A DNA stretch of 64,000 nt from Neisseriaceae bacterium PsAf (GCA_017114885.1 WNLJ01000006.1:1-64000); one strand, 5' to 3'; counted from the first letter of the stretch, positions 1 to 10,080 are shown. The notes: generated by a model not told the origin, from the letters alone. Program-made: numbers and translations.

Positions 1-425
1 TACATGCGACTAATACCAATGACAAACATGTCAAAGAAATTATTTTGTAAAACATTTCTTATTGCTGTAAATAATAACTAACCAAAAATTATTGATTTTC
101 ATTATGGTAATATTAGTCCATTGCACATAAAATAATATTTTTATCTAGAACCGTTTAAAATATGACTAAAATAAAACTTAAAATTAATCAATATATTATC
201 TGAAAATTACCAATGCTATCTATCAAATATTTCATATAAAAAACATACGCAGATATTATTTAAATAATATCTGCGTATGTTTCTAACACCAACAAAATCA
301 ATTGAAAATATCAAATCAATAATTTAAATTAATAAGGTATTCCACATATTAAAGCTAGAAAAACAACATCTACTCGCAAAAATGCAAAATACACATAACA
401 ACACTAAAAAACTGTTAATTCTCAA
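1..425. other. Intergenic region downstream of tssC
   Basis: This is AT-rich sequence downstream of the minus-strand tssC gene. The only structure recognised is the perfect palindrome at 241-282, listed separately. No convincing coding frame or RNA gene was seen in positions 1-240, so whatever gene lies beyond the window start is not visible here. Confidence 0.6.
241..282 (-). terminator. Perfect 42-bp palindrome, terminator of the tss operon
   Basis: The 21 bases at 241-261 are exactly complementary to the 21 bases at 262-282, giving a hairpin with no mismatches. On the minus strand the hairpin is followed at once by a run of six to seven T residues (the A-run at about 238-243). That is the layout of a rho-independent terminator for transcription leaving tssC, whose stop codon is about 145 bases upstream. 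The stem is unusually long and AT-rich in its centre, with a G/C-containing outer part. A role in RNA processing or as a DNA cruciform is possible but not shown. Confidence 0.75.
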
Positions 426-1946
426 TTATTTATTTGCCTCTTTATTAGAAGGTAGTTTACTTACCAATCTTAAAGAAATATTCATCCCTTCCAATTGATA
501 ATGCGGTTTTAAGAAAAATTGAGCTCTATAATAACCTGGATCATCCTCAACATCTTCAACAACTACTTCAGCTGCCGCTAACGGTCTGATAGCCTTAGTA
601 TATTCTGTAGAAATGGTAGGATCTCCATCTACATAGTACATCAACCAATTATTCAACCAAATTTGCATATCCTCTTTTGTACTAAACGCACCAATCTTAT
701 CTCTGACAATACACTTCAAATAGTGCGCAAATCTACAAGTTGCAAAAATATATGGTAATCTGGCAGACAATCTAGCATTAGCTGTTGCATCTGGATCTTC
801 ATATAATTGTGGACTATGCAAAGTCTGAGCTCCAATAAAGGCAGCAAAATCAGAATGTTTCCTAAATACCAAAGGTAAAAGACCAACATCTGATATTTCT
901 TGTTCCCTTCTATCTGAAATTGCAATTTCAGTAGGACAACTAACCTCATAACCTCCCTCATCAGAAGGGAATGTATAAGCTGGTAACTCTTCAACAGCAC
1001 CACCCGACTCAATACCTCTAATTCTTGAACACCAGCCATACTCTCTAAACGCTCTATTAATATTAGCCCCCATAGCATATGCGGCATTAATCCAAGAAAA
1101 ATCTTCAGGATGATCTGGTCTCACATCCTCTTCAAATGCAAACTCCTCTAAAGGAAATGTTTTAGAACCATATGGTAACCTCGATAAAAATCTAGGTAAT
1201 GTCAATACGACATATCTAGAATCATTACTCGATCTTAACCTTCTCCAAGAGTCATATTCAGGATTACTGAATATCTTACCAATATCTCTAGGATTGCCTA
1301 ACTCACTCCAGCTACCCATTTGCATCAATTCCGGCGAAGCCGCTGCAATGAAAGGACAGTGAGAAGCAGCCGCCACTTTAGAAATTTCAGTTAATAAAGA
1401 AACATTTTGAGGACTATGATCAAAATAATAATCGCCAATCAGACATCCAAATGGTTCACCACCAAATTGACCATATTCTTGCTCATACACCAACTTAAAT
1501 ATAGGACTTTGATCCCAGGCAGTACCCCTATAATCTCGCAAAACTCTTGTTAATTCATTTTGCTTGATATTCAATACTTTGATTTTGAGTGTTTCATCAA
1601 TAACAGTATTTTCAACCAAATAACTCAATCCTCTCCAAGCAGATTCAAGTCTTTGAAATTCTGGATGATGCAAAACGAGATTCATCTGTTTAGAAATCGC
1701 AGCATCAATCTCTGCTATGATGTTTTCTATGGAAAAAAGGGCATCTCTAGTAACTCTCACGTTGCCTTTTTCAACATATTTAGATAACGTTTTAATTGCT
1801 TTACTGACGGAAGCCTCTGCCTCTCTAGTCTTAAGACCAAAGGATTTATTCAAAAAATCCGTCAAAATGTTCTCATCAGTTAATTCTTGGCTTTCTAAGA
1901 CCTTTGTGGTTTGCTTTGTGCGACCTTTAGCTTGATTTCTTGCCAC
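426..1946 (-). CDS. tssC: Type VI secretion system contractile sheath large subunit TssC (VipB)
   Basis: The 506-residue product matches the TssC/VipB/ImpD family in length and sequence. Recognisable blocks include the segment around residues 85-110 (LVLHHPEFQRLESAWRGL) and a DYYFDHSP segment near residue 170. With TssB it forms the contractile outer sheath in the cytoplasm that drives the Hcp tube and its effectors through the envelope. The start is a GTG at 1946, supported by a strong ribosome binding site (AAGGGGGA) about five bases upstream; no better ATG is present. It lies 26 bp downstream of tssB and is the last gene before the 42-bp palindromic terminator. The rest of the secretion locus (hcp, baseplate, membrane complex) is not in this window. 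Identity is very secure by family resemblance; activity is inferred. Confidence 0.96.
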   Translation of the reverse strand: MARNQAKGRTKQTTKVLESQELTDENILTDFLNKSFGLKTREAEASVSKAIKTLSKYVEKGNVRVTRDALFSIENIIAEIDAAISKQMNLVLHHPEFQRLESAWRGLSYLVENTVIDETLKIKVLNIKQNELTRVLRDYRGTAWDQSPIFKLVYEQEYGQFGGEPFGCLIGDYYFDHSPQNVSLLTEISKVAAASHCPFIAAASPELMQMGSWSELGNPRDIGKIFSNPEYDSWRRLRSSNDSRYVVLTLPRFLSRLPYGSKTFPLEEFAFEEDVRPDHPEDFSWINAAYAMGANINRAFREYGWCSRIRGIESGGAVEELPAYTFPSDEGGYEVSCPTEIAISDRREQEISDVGLLPLVFRKHSDFAAFIGAQTLHSPQLYEDPDATANARLSARLPYIFATCRFAHYLKCIVRDKIGAFSTKEDMQIWLNNWLMYYVDGDPTISTEYTKAIRPLAAAEVVVEDVEDDPGYYRAQFFLKPHYQLEGMNISLRLVSKLPSNKEANK

Positions 1947-1972
1947 AATATCCCCCTTTCATATTTAAAAAA

Positions 1973-2515
1973 CTATTCAGAAGCCCTTAACTCTTCTTCT
2001 ATATTACTAATAACTGATTGAGGATCATCCGCTAATTTAACCAGAAAGTCTGGATCTTCAATCATCTTTCGAACCACTTTCTCAGCAGCAACTTTACCGT
2101 CCATGTAACTGATTAATTCTTTCAAACTTTTTCTTGCTTCTAACAATTCCGCTAATGCTGGAATTCTTTCTGCCATGGAACCCGGTGAGAAATCTTTCAT
2201 GCTTTCAAAAACTAAATCAATATCAAGCATCTCTTGATCATCATCTACTAAAGTATTATCAACATAAAATTTAACTCTAGGTTGAATAGATCTCATGCGT
2301 GCATCGAAATTATCCTGATCAAAGTTTAAGAATTTTCTTTCATGAATCGGTGGTAAATCTTTTAAAGATTTACCTGATAAGTCTGAAATAACTCCCGTAA
2401 CAAAAGGTAAATTCACCTTCTTGGGAGAACCATAAATCTCAACATCATATTCAATCTGTACTCTAGGAGCATTATTCTTTCCTAGGAATTTCTGGGAATT
2501 TTGACTACTACTCAT
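1973..2515 (-). CDS. tssB: Type VI secretion system contractile sheath small subunit TssB (VipA)
   Basis: The 180-residue product is the TssB/VipA/ImpB family at its usual length. The N-terminal part contains the family motif APRVQIEYDVEIYG followed by LPFVTGVISDLSG, and the C-terminal half is helical with LLEARKSLKELISYMDGK. TssB interlocks with TssC to build the contractile sheath, and its helices also carry the contact for ClpV-driven disassembly in well-studied systems. The ATG at 2515 has a GGAG ribosome binding site about seven bases upstream. It sits 13 bp after tssA and 26 bp before tssC, so the three genes are almost certainly co-transcribed. Nothing looks truncated. Confidence 0.96.
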   Translation of the reverse strand: MSSSQNSQKFLGKNNAPRVQIEYDVEIYGSPKKVNLPFVTGVISDLSGKSLKDLPPIHERKFLNFDQDNFDARMRSIQPRVKFYVDNTLVDDDQEMLDIDLVFESMKDFSPGSMAERIPALAELLEARKSLKELISYMDGKVAAEKVVRKMIEDPDFLVKLADDPQSVISNIEEELRASE

Positions 2516-2528
2516 TTTTCATCTCCAA

Positions 2529-3539
2529 TCAATTAATATTATTAATGTCTTCATCTTCATGATCAGTACTGCTTCTACCCACGTACATCTGTAATAAATC
2601 CCAAGATTCTGGTAAAAGTTCCTGAATTATTTCTTCAAAATCCATCCCTACCATTTTCTTGACCCTTCTTATTAAAATGGGCGCAGGATGACTTGGTTCA
2701 TAAACCCTAAAATAATTTAACAAGTTATCCAAAACTAATATTACTTCTCTTCTACTACTAACTGCTTGACTAGTCAAATAATCTCGTCCTTTTTCAGCCT
2801 CTGGACTATTTAATTTCGTTGCTATATCCTCTTCAACTTCACCACTCTTGGACATCACTTCATAGATTGGATTAACTTTAAAAGACAACTTATTTAAATT
2901 TTCTTTCAAGTTATGACAATCTAAAATATAGCCAGAAGAATGCTCATTAACATATTCAGAGATACCATCAATATACTCAATATCTTCTTTCAGTTGGCTT
3001 TTAAGACTAGGTAAATCTGCTGATTGAAAATAATCATCTGCCTTCTTAACCAAAGAAACAAAATCATTAGATGTAAAAACACCATCACTATTTTTAGTAT
3101 CAAACTCAAAAATAGTTCTAACCAAAACATTCCCATCTGGATAAATTTTCGAATTTTTTACATCTGTAAAAAAAGAACCTTTGGACAAGTAACTTAGAGC
3201 ACTTGAGTAAGTACTAAGTGAGTATTTCTCTTCCTCTATCAAAGATTCTTTATCTTTGAATTTTGAAATAAAATCATCAATAGAACTTAAATACTTATGT
3301 AAGGATACAAAACCTTCTATGTGGAGGCTCGATCTCAATTTCCATACCAAAATTTGTACATCTTGTACCTGTGATAACAACTGATCTATATCTTGATCTA
3401 AACTAAACCAATCAATACTATACTCACCCTCAATATTAAGTGGATCCTGATCATCCTCTAATCTAAAAAACTCATACTCTATTTTAGAATAAAGAGAGCT
3501 TAATTCAGCACTGCCGTCTATTAAATTTGCATCTATCAT
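2529..3539 (-). CDS. tssA: Type VI secretion system protein TssA (ImpA N-terminal domain)
   Basis: The product, 336 residues from the chosen start, begins with an ImpA-type N-terminal domain (roughly residues 10-120, including PLNIEGEYSIDW and a VWKLRSSLHIEGFVSLHKYL helix). TssA proteins organise the baseplate end or distal cap of the type VI sheath. The reading frame extends three codons upstream to a TTG, but the ATG at 3539 is preferred because an AGG-containing ribosome binding site lies at the right distance. The C-terminal half (residues about 200-336) is helical, with IRRVKKMVGMDFEEIIQELLP near the end, resembling the short TssA subclass. It precedes tssB by 13 bp. TssA families differ widely in their C-terminal domain, so the subclass is uncertain. 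Confidence 0.85.
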   Translation of the reverse strand: MIDANLIDGSAELSSLYSKIEYEFFRLEDDQDPLNIEGEYSIDWFSLDQDIDQLLSQVQDVQILVWKLRSSLHIEGFVSLHKYLSSIDDFISKFKDKESLIEEEKYSLSTYSSALSYLSKGSFFTDVKNSKIYPDGNVLVRTIFEFDTKNSDGVFTSNDFVSLVKKADDYFQSADLPSLKSQLKEDIEYIDGISEYVNEHSSGYILDCHNLKENLNKLSFKVNPIYEVMSKSGEVEEDIATKLNSPEAEKGRDYLTSQAVSSRREVILVLDNLLNYFRVYEPSHPAPILIRRVKKMVGMDFEEIIQELLPESWDLLQMYVGRSSTDHEDEDINNIN

Positions 3540-3671
3540 AAAGACCAACCTAACACAAAATTAAACAAACAAAACCAACCAATAAACTTTACACAAATAC
3601 ACAAGCACCACACATACTACTAAGCTTTAATTTAAGCCCATTTCTACTCAATATAATCTGTCATGCTAAAG

Positions 3672-4424
3672 CTAATCCCCTGAAATTATTTGTATGAAAT
3701 CACTACCACGTCTACGGGGATAACTAGAATTATTCTGAGAAACCTCGATTCCATTTCTCTTAGATTTAAGCACCTCTTTACGATTTTTATGGTTTTTATC
3801 ATCTGTTTTTGCATATGCTGTTGACGAGACTGAAGAGTAAGCTCTGCCCTTACGACTAGAATTTTTAACAATATCATTCTCAGTATCGTTCTGAACAACC
3901 AGCAAGAACTGCTTTTTACTTTCCTGTACTGGTACTTTACTACTGCCAACCCCACTGATAGCCAATGGACTTATATAACCACCTTTATATCTGCTATAGG
4001 TATCTAATACACTTTTCGTATAATTAACAGTCTCCCTATATGGTGGAATTCCTCCATATTTTTGCACAGCACCGTGTCCTGCATTATAAGCAGCTACCAT
4101 TTTCTTCAAATCCCCATTAAAGTTTCTCTTTAAAAAACTTAAATAAAGAACTCCTGCCTTAATATTTTGATCTGCTACATAAAGCTTACCAGGATCAACG
4201 CCAACAAACTTAGCGGTAGCTGGCATCACTTGCATCAAGCCCATAGCACCAACATGAGAAAGAGCTTTAACATTACCCCTACTTTCATGGTATATAATAG
4301 ACCTAACCAATAACGGATCTATATTTTCTTGCTTTGCATAATAGTCGACTATATCATCAACATCGTTAGATAATGCATTAGAAAATACAACTGCAAAAAA
4401 AATTAAACTGATTTTTTTCTGCAT
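3672..4424 (-). CDS. Exported lytic transglycosylase, SLT domain
   Basis: The 250-residue protein starts with a short signal peptide (residues 1-19) and then an SLT/goose-lysozyme-like domain over residues about 25-145. Diagnostic motifs are the catalytic glutamate in ESRGN, the GAMGLMQVMPATA block and AAYNAGHGAV. It cleaves the MurNAc-GlcNAc bond of peptidoglycan in the periplasm, leaving anhydro ends. The last 100 residues are basic, low in complexity and not recognised. The ATG at 4424 follows a strong AAGGGGGAGA ribosome binding site. It lies 132 bp upstream of tssA on the same strand, so it may open the wall for assembly of the secretion apparatus. That link is inference from position; a general housekeeping role is equally possible. 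Confidence 0.9.
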   Translation of the reverse strand: MQKKISLIFFAVVFSNALSNDVDDIVDYYAKQENIDPLLVRSIIYHESRGNVKALSHVGAMGLMQVMPATAKFVGVDPGKLYVADQNIKAGVLYLSFLKRNFNGDLKKMVAAYNAGHGAVQKYGGIPPYRETVNYTKSVLDTYSRYKGGYISPLAISGVGSSKVPVQESKKQFLLVVQNDTENDIVKNSSRKGRAYSSVSSTAYAKTDDKNHKNRKEVLKSKRNGIEVSQNNSSYPRRRGSDFIQIISGD

Positions 4425-5218
4425 TTCTCATCTCCCCCTTAATTTTTATCCCTACATGATGTATAGAAAAAAAACTAACACCTCCATTTTCCTACTAAAT
4501 TTATTAAATAGTCAAACATAAAATATATATTTATTTATTTATTTTTTTAAAAAAAACAAATAAAATGCCTACAACTCATTAATTTAAGTTGGTTTTAGCT
4601 TGCATTAGAGCGCATCAATTAATGCCAAAAATAAGTGAAAAATTAAGGGTAAATGTAAGCAATTTCTAGCCATACATCAGTTATCAAATTTTCTTACCGC
4701 CTGATAATTTTTTAAAAAAATGTACTCATAATGTAACAATATAAAAATAGAAAATATAATTTATAAAGAAAAAATGGGTGGTAATTTATCTCAATGCATT
4801 AAATTTATTATCAATAATATCTAAGTAGTTTACAAAAGTAAACCAAAATAATTGGATTTAATAAAAGATCAATCTATCTTCAAAACTAAATAGAATCTGC
4901 TTCAATACATTTTTAAATATAAAAGTTTTTGTTCTATAAATCTACATCTAAAACCCAGTACAAAAATAAAAATAATTTGAAAAATATATATTTTTAATTA
5001 ATACGCGATAACCACTATCAACTAACTATAATTATTAAATATTATAATTAATAAGCAAATTAAAATCCCATGAAGAAAACCAAACTGAATATTTATTAAT
5101 CCACATTAGATCTTTTACGCAATTAGATCTTTTCTATACTCACCTTGCTAGATATTTACTTGACTAGTATTACACATCAGATTATAATCCACCTCTTAAA
5201 TAAATAGTTTTTTACAGA
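4425..5218. other. AT-rich intergenic region between lytic transglycosylase and tRNA-fMet
   Basis: This stretch of about 790 bp has no credible coding frame. Its right end carries the tRNA promoter at 5160-5188 and, just upstream, an 11-base direct repeat (TTAGATCTTTT at 5106-5116 and 5123-5133). The left end holds the leader of the lytic transglycosylase gene. The middle is runs of A and T with nothing recognised. Confidence 0.6.
5160..5188 (+). promoter_or_regulatory. Sigma-70 promoter of the tRNA-fMet/tRNA-Phe genes
   Basis: A -35 box TTGACT (5160-5165) and a perfect -10 box TATAAT (5183-5188) are separated by 17 bases. The expected start point is near 5195, about 24 bases before the mature end of tRNA-fMet. 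This is a near-consensus vegetative promoter. Confidence 0.8.
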
Positions 5219-5295
<77 letters not shown>

Positions 5296-5315
5296 TTTCT
5301 GACATTTCAGCAAAA

Positions 5316-5391
<76 letters not shown>

Positions 5392-5786
5392 GCTTTATTT
5401 GATTTGTTTTTATTTAAAGAATCATATATGATTTAACTAAGCAATACCTTCATGGGCAAACTCTGTAACTAGTGGATTGCTTGTCAACATTTGGCATTTT
5501 TACTAAACACCGTAGCAGTAGTACAGTTCAATTAAATAACACTTCTTAAAAAAAACTATTAATAAAAATCACATAAAGACATTGATCCAAGTGTAATAAA
5601 AGTTATTTTCAACAGCGTCTAACCATACCATATATTCTTGTTTACTCCACCATATTGATAATTCTTTAATTATGCATGGCGAAGGTATATTTTTATCTTT
5701 AAAAATCTATCAAATACTCAAACTAAAAAATAATTTATTCTTGACAAATAAAGCCAGCTTATCTATAGTAGGCAATCTCGTTGTGC
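5392..5786. other. Intergenic region between tRNA-Phe and tRNA-Ser
   Basis: This stretch is about 395 bp. It holds the tRNA-Ser promoter at 5741-5769 and a 14-bp palindrome at about 5420-5433 shortly after tRNA-Phe that has no T-run. No integrase gene, repeated tRNA end or other sign of an inserted element was seen, and no coding frame is convincing. Confidence 0.55.
5741..5769 (+). promoter_or_regulatory. Sigma-70 promoter of tRNA-Ser
   Basis: A perfect -35 box TTGACA (5741-5746) and a -10 box TATAGT (5764-5769) are separated by 17 bases. The expected start point is near 5776, about ten bases before the mature tRNA-Ser end. Confidence 0.8.
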
Positions 5787-5879
5787 GGAGAATTGGCCGA
5801 GAGGCTGAAGGCACACCCCTGCTAAGGGTGCATAGGGGCAAAACCTCTATCGAGGGTTCGAATCCCTCATTCTCCGCCA
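5787..5879 (+). tRNA. tRNA-Ser (GCT)
   Basis: The 93-base gene has the long variable arm expected for serine tRNAs, an acceptor stem pairing GGAGAAT with ATTCTCC, discriminator G and an encoded CCA. The anticodon loop CTGCTAA gives anticodon GCT, which reads AGC and AGT. AGT serine codons are very abundant in the giant autotransporter of this window, so demand on this tRNA may be high when that gene is expressed; that is inference. It converges on rarA, 13 bases away. Confidence 0.95.
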
Positions 5880-5892
5880 TTCTTTTTTATGT

Positions 5893-7212
5893 TCAGCTCT
5901 TTCGCTTGGCTACAGTATCTAATTTATCTAATTTTTTAAGGTTGGTCAGTTTTTCTTTTATTTTAATCTCTAGCCCCCTTTCTACAGGCTGATACCAATC
6001 TATTTCTGGTAGATTATCTGGCATATAGGTTTCACCTGCTGCATAAGCATTAGGTTCATCATGCGCATAACGATAAGCTTTCCCATAATCCATATCTTTC
6101 ATTAATTGAGTAGGCGCATTTCTCAAATGCAAAGGCACTGGCTCACTATTAGTATTTTTCACAAATCTCATCGTTTCATTATAAGCTTTATAAGCGGCAT
6201 TACTTTTGGCCGCACTGGCTAAAAAAATAACAGCTTCAGCCAAAGCAAGCTCTCCTTCAGGACTTCCTAACCGCTCATAAGTTAAAGCAGCATTATTCGC
6301 AATTTCTAAAGCTCTCGGATCAGCCAAGCCAATATCCTCCCATGCCATACGAATAATTCGTCTTGCTAAATATTTAGGATCTGCTCCACCATCTAGCATG
6401 CGACAAAACCAATAAAGAGCTGCATTAGGATGAGAACCTCTTACTGACTTATGTAAAGCTGATATTTGATCATAAAACTGATCTCCTCCTTTATCAAAAC
6501 GACGTATTTTATCGCCTAAAATATCAATGCAAAAAGCCTTATCTAAGGCTTGTTTATTTTGATTTAGGGCAGCTGTTAATAACTGCTCCATGATATTAAT
6601 TAATTTTCTCGCATCTCCATCAGAAAACCCGATCACAATCTCTACTACATCGGTCTCCAATGATAAATGAGCATATTCTGGAAGTCCCATAATTTTCAAG
6701 ATTAGTTGTTCTTGTTCTGCTTGGCTTAATGGTTTTAGCGCATAAACCACAGAACGGCTTAATAAAGCCGAATTGACTTCAAAAGAAGGATTTTCTGTGG
6801 TCGCACCAATTAAGGTAATCAGGCCCGATTCAACATGAGGTAAAAAAGCATCTTGCTGCGCTTTATTAAAACGATGAACTTCATCCACAAAAACAATCGT
6901 CTTTTTAGATTCTAATAAAGCATTATTAGCCGTTTGTATGGCTTCTCTAATTTCTTTCACACCTGATAAAACAGCTGAAATCGTAATTAATTGAGCATCA
7001 TTTTTCTGCGCCAAAATTTTAGCAATAGTGGTTTTTCCAACTCCTGGAGGCCCCCACAAAATAATAGACTGCAATGAATTATTCTCATACATTAAACGAA
7101 TAGGTCTGTTTTTTCCTATTAAATGCTGTTGGCCTATCACTTCATCTAAAGTTTTAGGTCTTAATCGTTCAGCTAAAGGTGCTTCTACACTTTTTGAAAA
7201 TAAATCATTCAT
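5893..7212 (-). CDS. rarA: Replication-associated recombination protein RarA (MgsA), AAA+ ATPase
   Basis: This 439-residue AAA+ ATPase belongs to the RarA/MgsA/WHIP family, which acts at stalled replication forks and resembles clamp-loader subunits. The N-terminus has LAERLRPKTLDEVIGQQHL, the Walker A motif GPPGVGKTT lies near residue 55, the Walker B region reads FVDEVHRFNKAQQDAFLPHVE near residue 108, and GATTENPSFE is the sensor 1 segment. The C-terminal tetramerisation part contains GGADPKYLARRIIRMA. The frame opens at a TTG (7224), but the ATG at 7212 giving MNDLF fits the family better; neither start has a strong ribosome binding site. It stands alone and converges on tRNA-Ser. Confidence 0.95.
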   Translation of the reverse strand: MNDLFSKSVEAPLAERLRPKTLDEVIGQQHLIGKNRPIRLMYENNSLQSIILWGPPGVGKTTIAKILAQKNDAQLITISAVLSGVKEIREAIQTANNALLESKKTIVFVDEVHRFNKAQQDAFLPHVESGLITLIGATTENPSFEVNSALLSRSVVYALKPLSQAEQEQLILKIMGLPEYAHLSLETDVVEIVIGFSDGDARKLINIMEQLLTAALNQNKQALDKAFCIDILGDKIRRFDKGGDQFYDQISALHKSVRGSHPNAALYWFCRMLDGGADPKYLARRIIRMAWEDIGLADPRALEIANNAALTYERLGSPEGELALAEAVIFLASAAKSNAAYKAYNETMRFVKNTNSEPVPLHLRNAPTQLMKDMDYGKAYRYAHDEPNAYAAGETYMPDNLPEIDWYQPVERGLEIKIKEKLTNLKKLDKLDTVAKRKS

Positions 7213-7780
7213 AAAAATATCCAACTTAAAATACTGAATTAAACTAAATCACACTATTTCGATAATACTAATAATATTGTTAGAATACTAAGCTAATTCA
7301 ATACACATGGTAACACGATGGGTATTTGTTTTTTAAAAATACTCATATTTTTCTATTTCCCTACCTCACATAGTTAAATAACTGTTAACTTAAAAAATCA
7401 AAATCTCAATCTTCAATTTTATAACTTAAATTTATACCTTAAAAAAAATCTAAATACCCACTTAAGAAAACATAACTGTTTATTTGGTGATTTTTTATCT
7501 TCAAAATGACAATCAATACGCTTAAAAATACATTTTAAAAGCTCGACTATAATACTAAAAACTATCAAACATACAACAATGCCGCAAAAAATTATATCTG
7601 GTTTAAAATCAATCAACAATCAATTGATATCTATTATACTCTCGTTTTTTACTTATAATTTAAGTATAATGGTCTACGGAAACTATTATATGAAATTTTG
7701 ATTAAAATTATATTTCTTTCTTATAACTTTTTAATTTTTAAAAAGTTTTTCTAATAAGCACAATTCGCAGAGGTTAAGTA
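7213..7780. other. Intergenic region between rarA and nrdA
   Basis: These 568 bases separate two divergent genes. The right part carries a candidate nrdA promoter at 7698-7727. A 66-codon frame with a hydrophobic segment at 7419-7619 on the minus strand starts only with TTG and has no clear ribosome binding site, so it is not called. No clear NrdR box pair could be assigned by eye. Confidence 0.5.
7698..7727 (+). promoter_or_regulatory. Candidate promoter of the nrdAB-ferredoxin operon
   Basis: TTGATT (7698-7703) and TATAAC (7722-7727) are separated by 18 bases, and the nrdA ATG lies about 53 bases further on. The sequence is very AT-rich, so chance matches are likely and the call is tentative. 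Confidence 0.4.
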
Positions 7781-10063
7781 ATGTCTGATTTTACTAATTT
7801 AAAAGTCACTAAACGAGATGGTCGTTTAGAGCAATTGAATTTGGATAAAATTCATCGCGTGGTTACTTGGGCAGCAGAAGACTTAGATAACGTTTCAGTC
7901 TCTCAAGTTGAATTAAAATCTCAAATTCAATTCTATAATGGCATTCGCACAAAAGATATTCATGAGACCATCATAAAAGCCGCTGCGGATTTAATTTCTA
8001 GTGATACTCCTGACTATCAATATCTAGCAGCTCGTCTGGCGATTTTTCATCTAAGAAAAATTGCATTTGGTGAATTTGAACCACCACATTTATACGAACA
8101 TGTTACGAAATTAGTAGAATTAGGCAAATATGATGCCCATTTACTAGAAGACTATACCGAAGCTGAATTTGATGAGTTGGATCGATATATTGATCATAGT
8201 AGGGATATGAATTTCTCTTATACGGGCGTCAAACAGCTAGAAGGCAAATATTTAGTTCAAAACCGCGTTACCAAAGAAGTTTATGAAAGCCCACAATTTT
8301 TATATGTTCTAGTGGCTATGTGTTTATTTGCCAACTATCCTAAAGATACTCGTTTGGATTATATTAAAAGATTTTACGACGCAACTTCTACTTTTAAAAT
8401 CTCTTTACCTACTCCTATTATGGCGGGTGTGCGCACTCCTTCTCGTCAATTTAGTTCATGTGTACTCATTGAGTGTGATGATAGTTTAGATTCTATCAAC
8501 GCAACTACTTCAGCAATTGTTAAATATGTTTCTCAAAGAGCAGGTATCGGAATTAATGCAGGTCGAATTAGAGCATTGGGCAGTGAAATCAGAGGTGGTG
8601 AAGCCAAACATACAGGCTGTATTCCTTTCTTTAAAATGTTTCAAGCCGCAGTAAAATCATGCTCTCAAGGTGGTGTTCGTGGTGGTGCTGCTACCCTTTA
8701 CTATCCTTTATGGCATTTAGAAGTTGAATCTCTATTAGTTTTAAAAAACAATCGTGGGGTTGAAGAAAATAGAATTCGCCATCTTGATTATGGCGTACAA
8801 ATCAACCGTACTTTGTACCAACGCTTAATCAAGAATAAAGATATTACCCTTTTTTCTCCCAATGATGTTCCTGGTCTGTATGAGGCTTTTTTTGCTGATC
8901 AAGATAAATTTGAAGCATTATACGAAAAATACGAAGCCGATGAATCTATCCGTAAACAAACCATTGGAGCAGTAGAGTTATTTTCTCTACTCATGCAAGA
9001 AAGAGCGAGCACGGGTAGAATTTACATTCAAAACGTTGATCATTGTAATACTCATAGCGCTTTTGATCCTAGCGTAGCACCTATCAGACAATCTAATTTG
9101 TGTCTTGAAATTACCTTGCCTACAAAACCTCTCAATAATATTAATGACCCTGATGGTGAAATTGCTTTATGTACCTTGTCTGCTATCAATCTAGGTGTCA
9201 TTGAATCACTAAATGATTTGGAGGATATTTGTGAATTAGCAGTTAGAGCTCTCGATGCTCTTTTGGATTACCAAGACTATCCAATTCTTGCTGCTGAAAA
9301 TTCAACCATGAAACGTCGTTCACTAGGTATTGGTGTTATTAATTATGCCTATTACTTAGCCAAACATGGCTTAAAATATTCAGATGGTTCAGCAAATGCC
9401 CTAACTCATCAAACATTTGAAGCTTTACAGTATTATCTTTTAAAAGCATCAGTTAAACTTGCCCAAGAATTTGGTCCTTGTCCTGGTTTTAATGAAACAA
9501 ATTATGCCAAAGGCATATTAGGGATTGATACCTATAAGAAATCCATAGATAGTTACTGCAACGAGCCCTTACAATTAGACTGGGAAACATTACGGCAATA
9601 TATTGTTAAACATGGCCTTAGAAATTCTACACTTTCTTCCTTGATGCCTTCAGAAACATCTAGCCAAGTATCAAACGCAACTAATGGAATCGAACCCCCA
9701 AGAGGATTAGTGACAGTTAAACAATCAAAAGATGGTATTTTAAAACAAGTTGTTCCTGAATATCATCGTCTTAGAGACCAATATGAATTATTATGGAATA
9801 TGCCGAACAATGAAGGTTATTTAAGACTAGTCGGTATCATGCAAAAATTTGTTGATCAATCGATTTCATCTAATACTAATTATGATCCTAATAAATTCCC
9901 TGAGGGCAAAGTTCCAATGAATCAACTCTTAAAAGATTTATTAGCTGCTTATAAATTTGGTTTGAAAACTTTGTACTATCACAATACCAGAGATGGTGCC
10001 AATAACAGTCAAGAAGATTTACAACAAGATGATGATTGTGTTGGTGGTGCTTGTAAGATTTAA
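7781..10063 (+). CDS. nrdA: Ribonucleoside-diphosphate reductase class Ia, alpha subunit
   Basis: The 760-residue protein is the catalytic subunit of aerobic ribonucleotide reductase, which converts ribonucleoside diphosphates to deoxyribonucleoside diphosphates. An N-terminal ATP-cone (residues about 6-95, starting [10 protein letters not shown]) carries allosteric activity control. The active site has the NLCLE motif with its radical-site cysteine, the first redox cysteine in QFSSCVLIE and the partner cysteine in [11 protein letters not shown]. The mobile C-terminal tail ends CVGGACKI, holding the two cysteines that pass electrons from thioredoxin or glutaredoxin. An AGAGG ribosome binding site precedes the ATG. 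It is followed after 17 bases by nrdB and then by a ferredoxin, the normal set for a class Ia enzyme. Complete and typical in length. Confidence 0.97.
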   Translation: MSDFTNLKVTKRDGRLEQLNLDKIHRVVTWAAEDLDNVSVSQVELKSQIQFYNGIRTKDIHETIIKAAADLISSDTPDYQYLAARLAIFHLRKIAFGEFEPPHLYEHVTKLVELGKYDAHLLEDYTEAEFDELDRYIDHSRDMNFSYTGVKQLEGKYLVQNRVTKEVYESPQFLYVLVAMCLFANYPKDTRLDYIKRFYDATSTFKISLPTPIMAGVRTPSRQFSSCVLIECDDSLDSINATTSAIVKYVSQRAGIGINAGRIRALGSEIRGGEAKHTGCIPFFKMFQAAVKSCSQGGVRGGAATLYYPLWHLEVESLLVLKNNRGVEENRIRHLDYGVQINRTLYQRLIKNKDITLFSPNDVPGLYEAFFADQDKFEALYEKYEADESIRKQTIGAVELFSLLMQERASTGRIYIQNVDHCNTHSAFDPSVAPIRQSNLCLEITLPTKPLNNINDPDGEIALCTLSAINLGVIESLNDLEDICELAVRALDALLDYQDYPILAAENSTMKRRSLGIGVINYAYYLAKHGLKYSDGSANALTHQTFEALQYYLLKASVKLAQEFGPCPGFNETNYAKGILGIDTYKKSIDSYCNEPLQLDWETLRQYIVKHGLRNSTLSSLMPSETSSQVSNATNGIEPPRGLVTVKQSKDGILKQVVPEYHRLRDQYELLWNMPNNEGYLRLVGIMQKFVDQSISSNTNYDPNKFPEGKVPMNQLLKDLLAAYKFGLKTLYYHNTRDGANNSQEDLQQDDDCVGGACKI

Positions 10064-10080
10064 TTTTTAATGGAAATAAT

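Noticed and set aside
5672-5992. 106-codon plus-strand frame
   Set aside because: It runs through the tRNA-Ser gene and into the end of rarA, so it cannot be a real gene in that form.
7419-7619. 66-codon minus-strand frame with a hydrophobic segment
   Set aside because: It begins only at TTG with no clear ribosome binding site, lies in very AT-rich intergenic DNA and has no recognised family. A real small membrane protein cannot be excluded.
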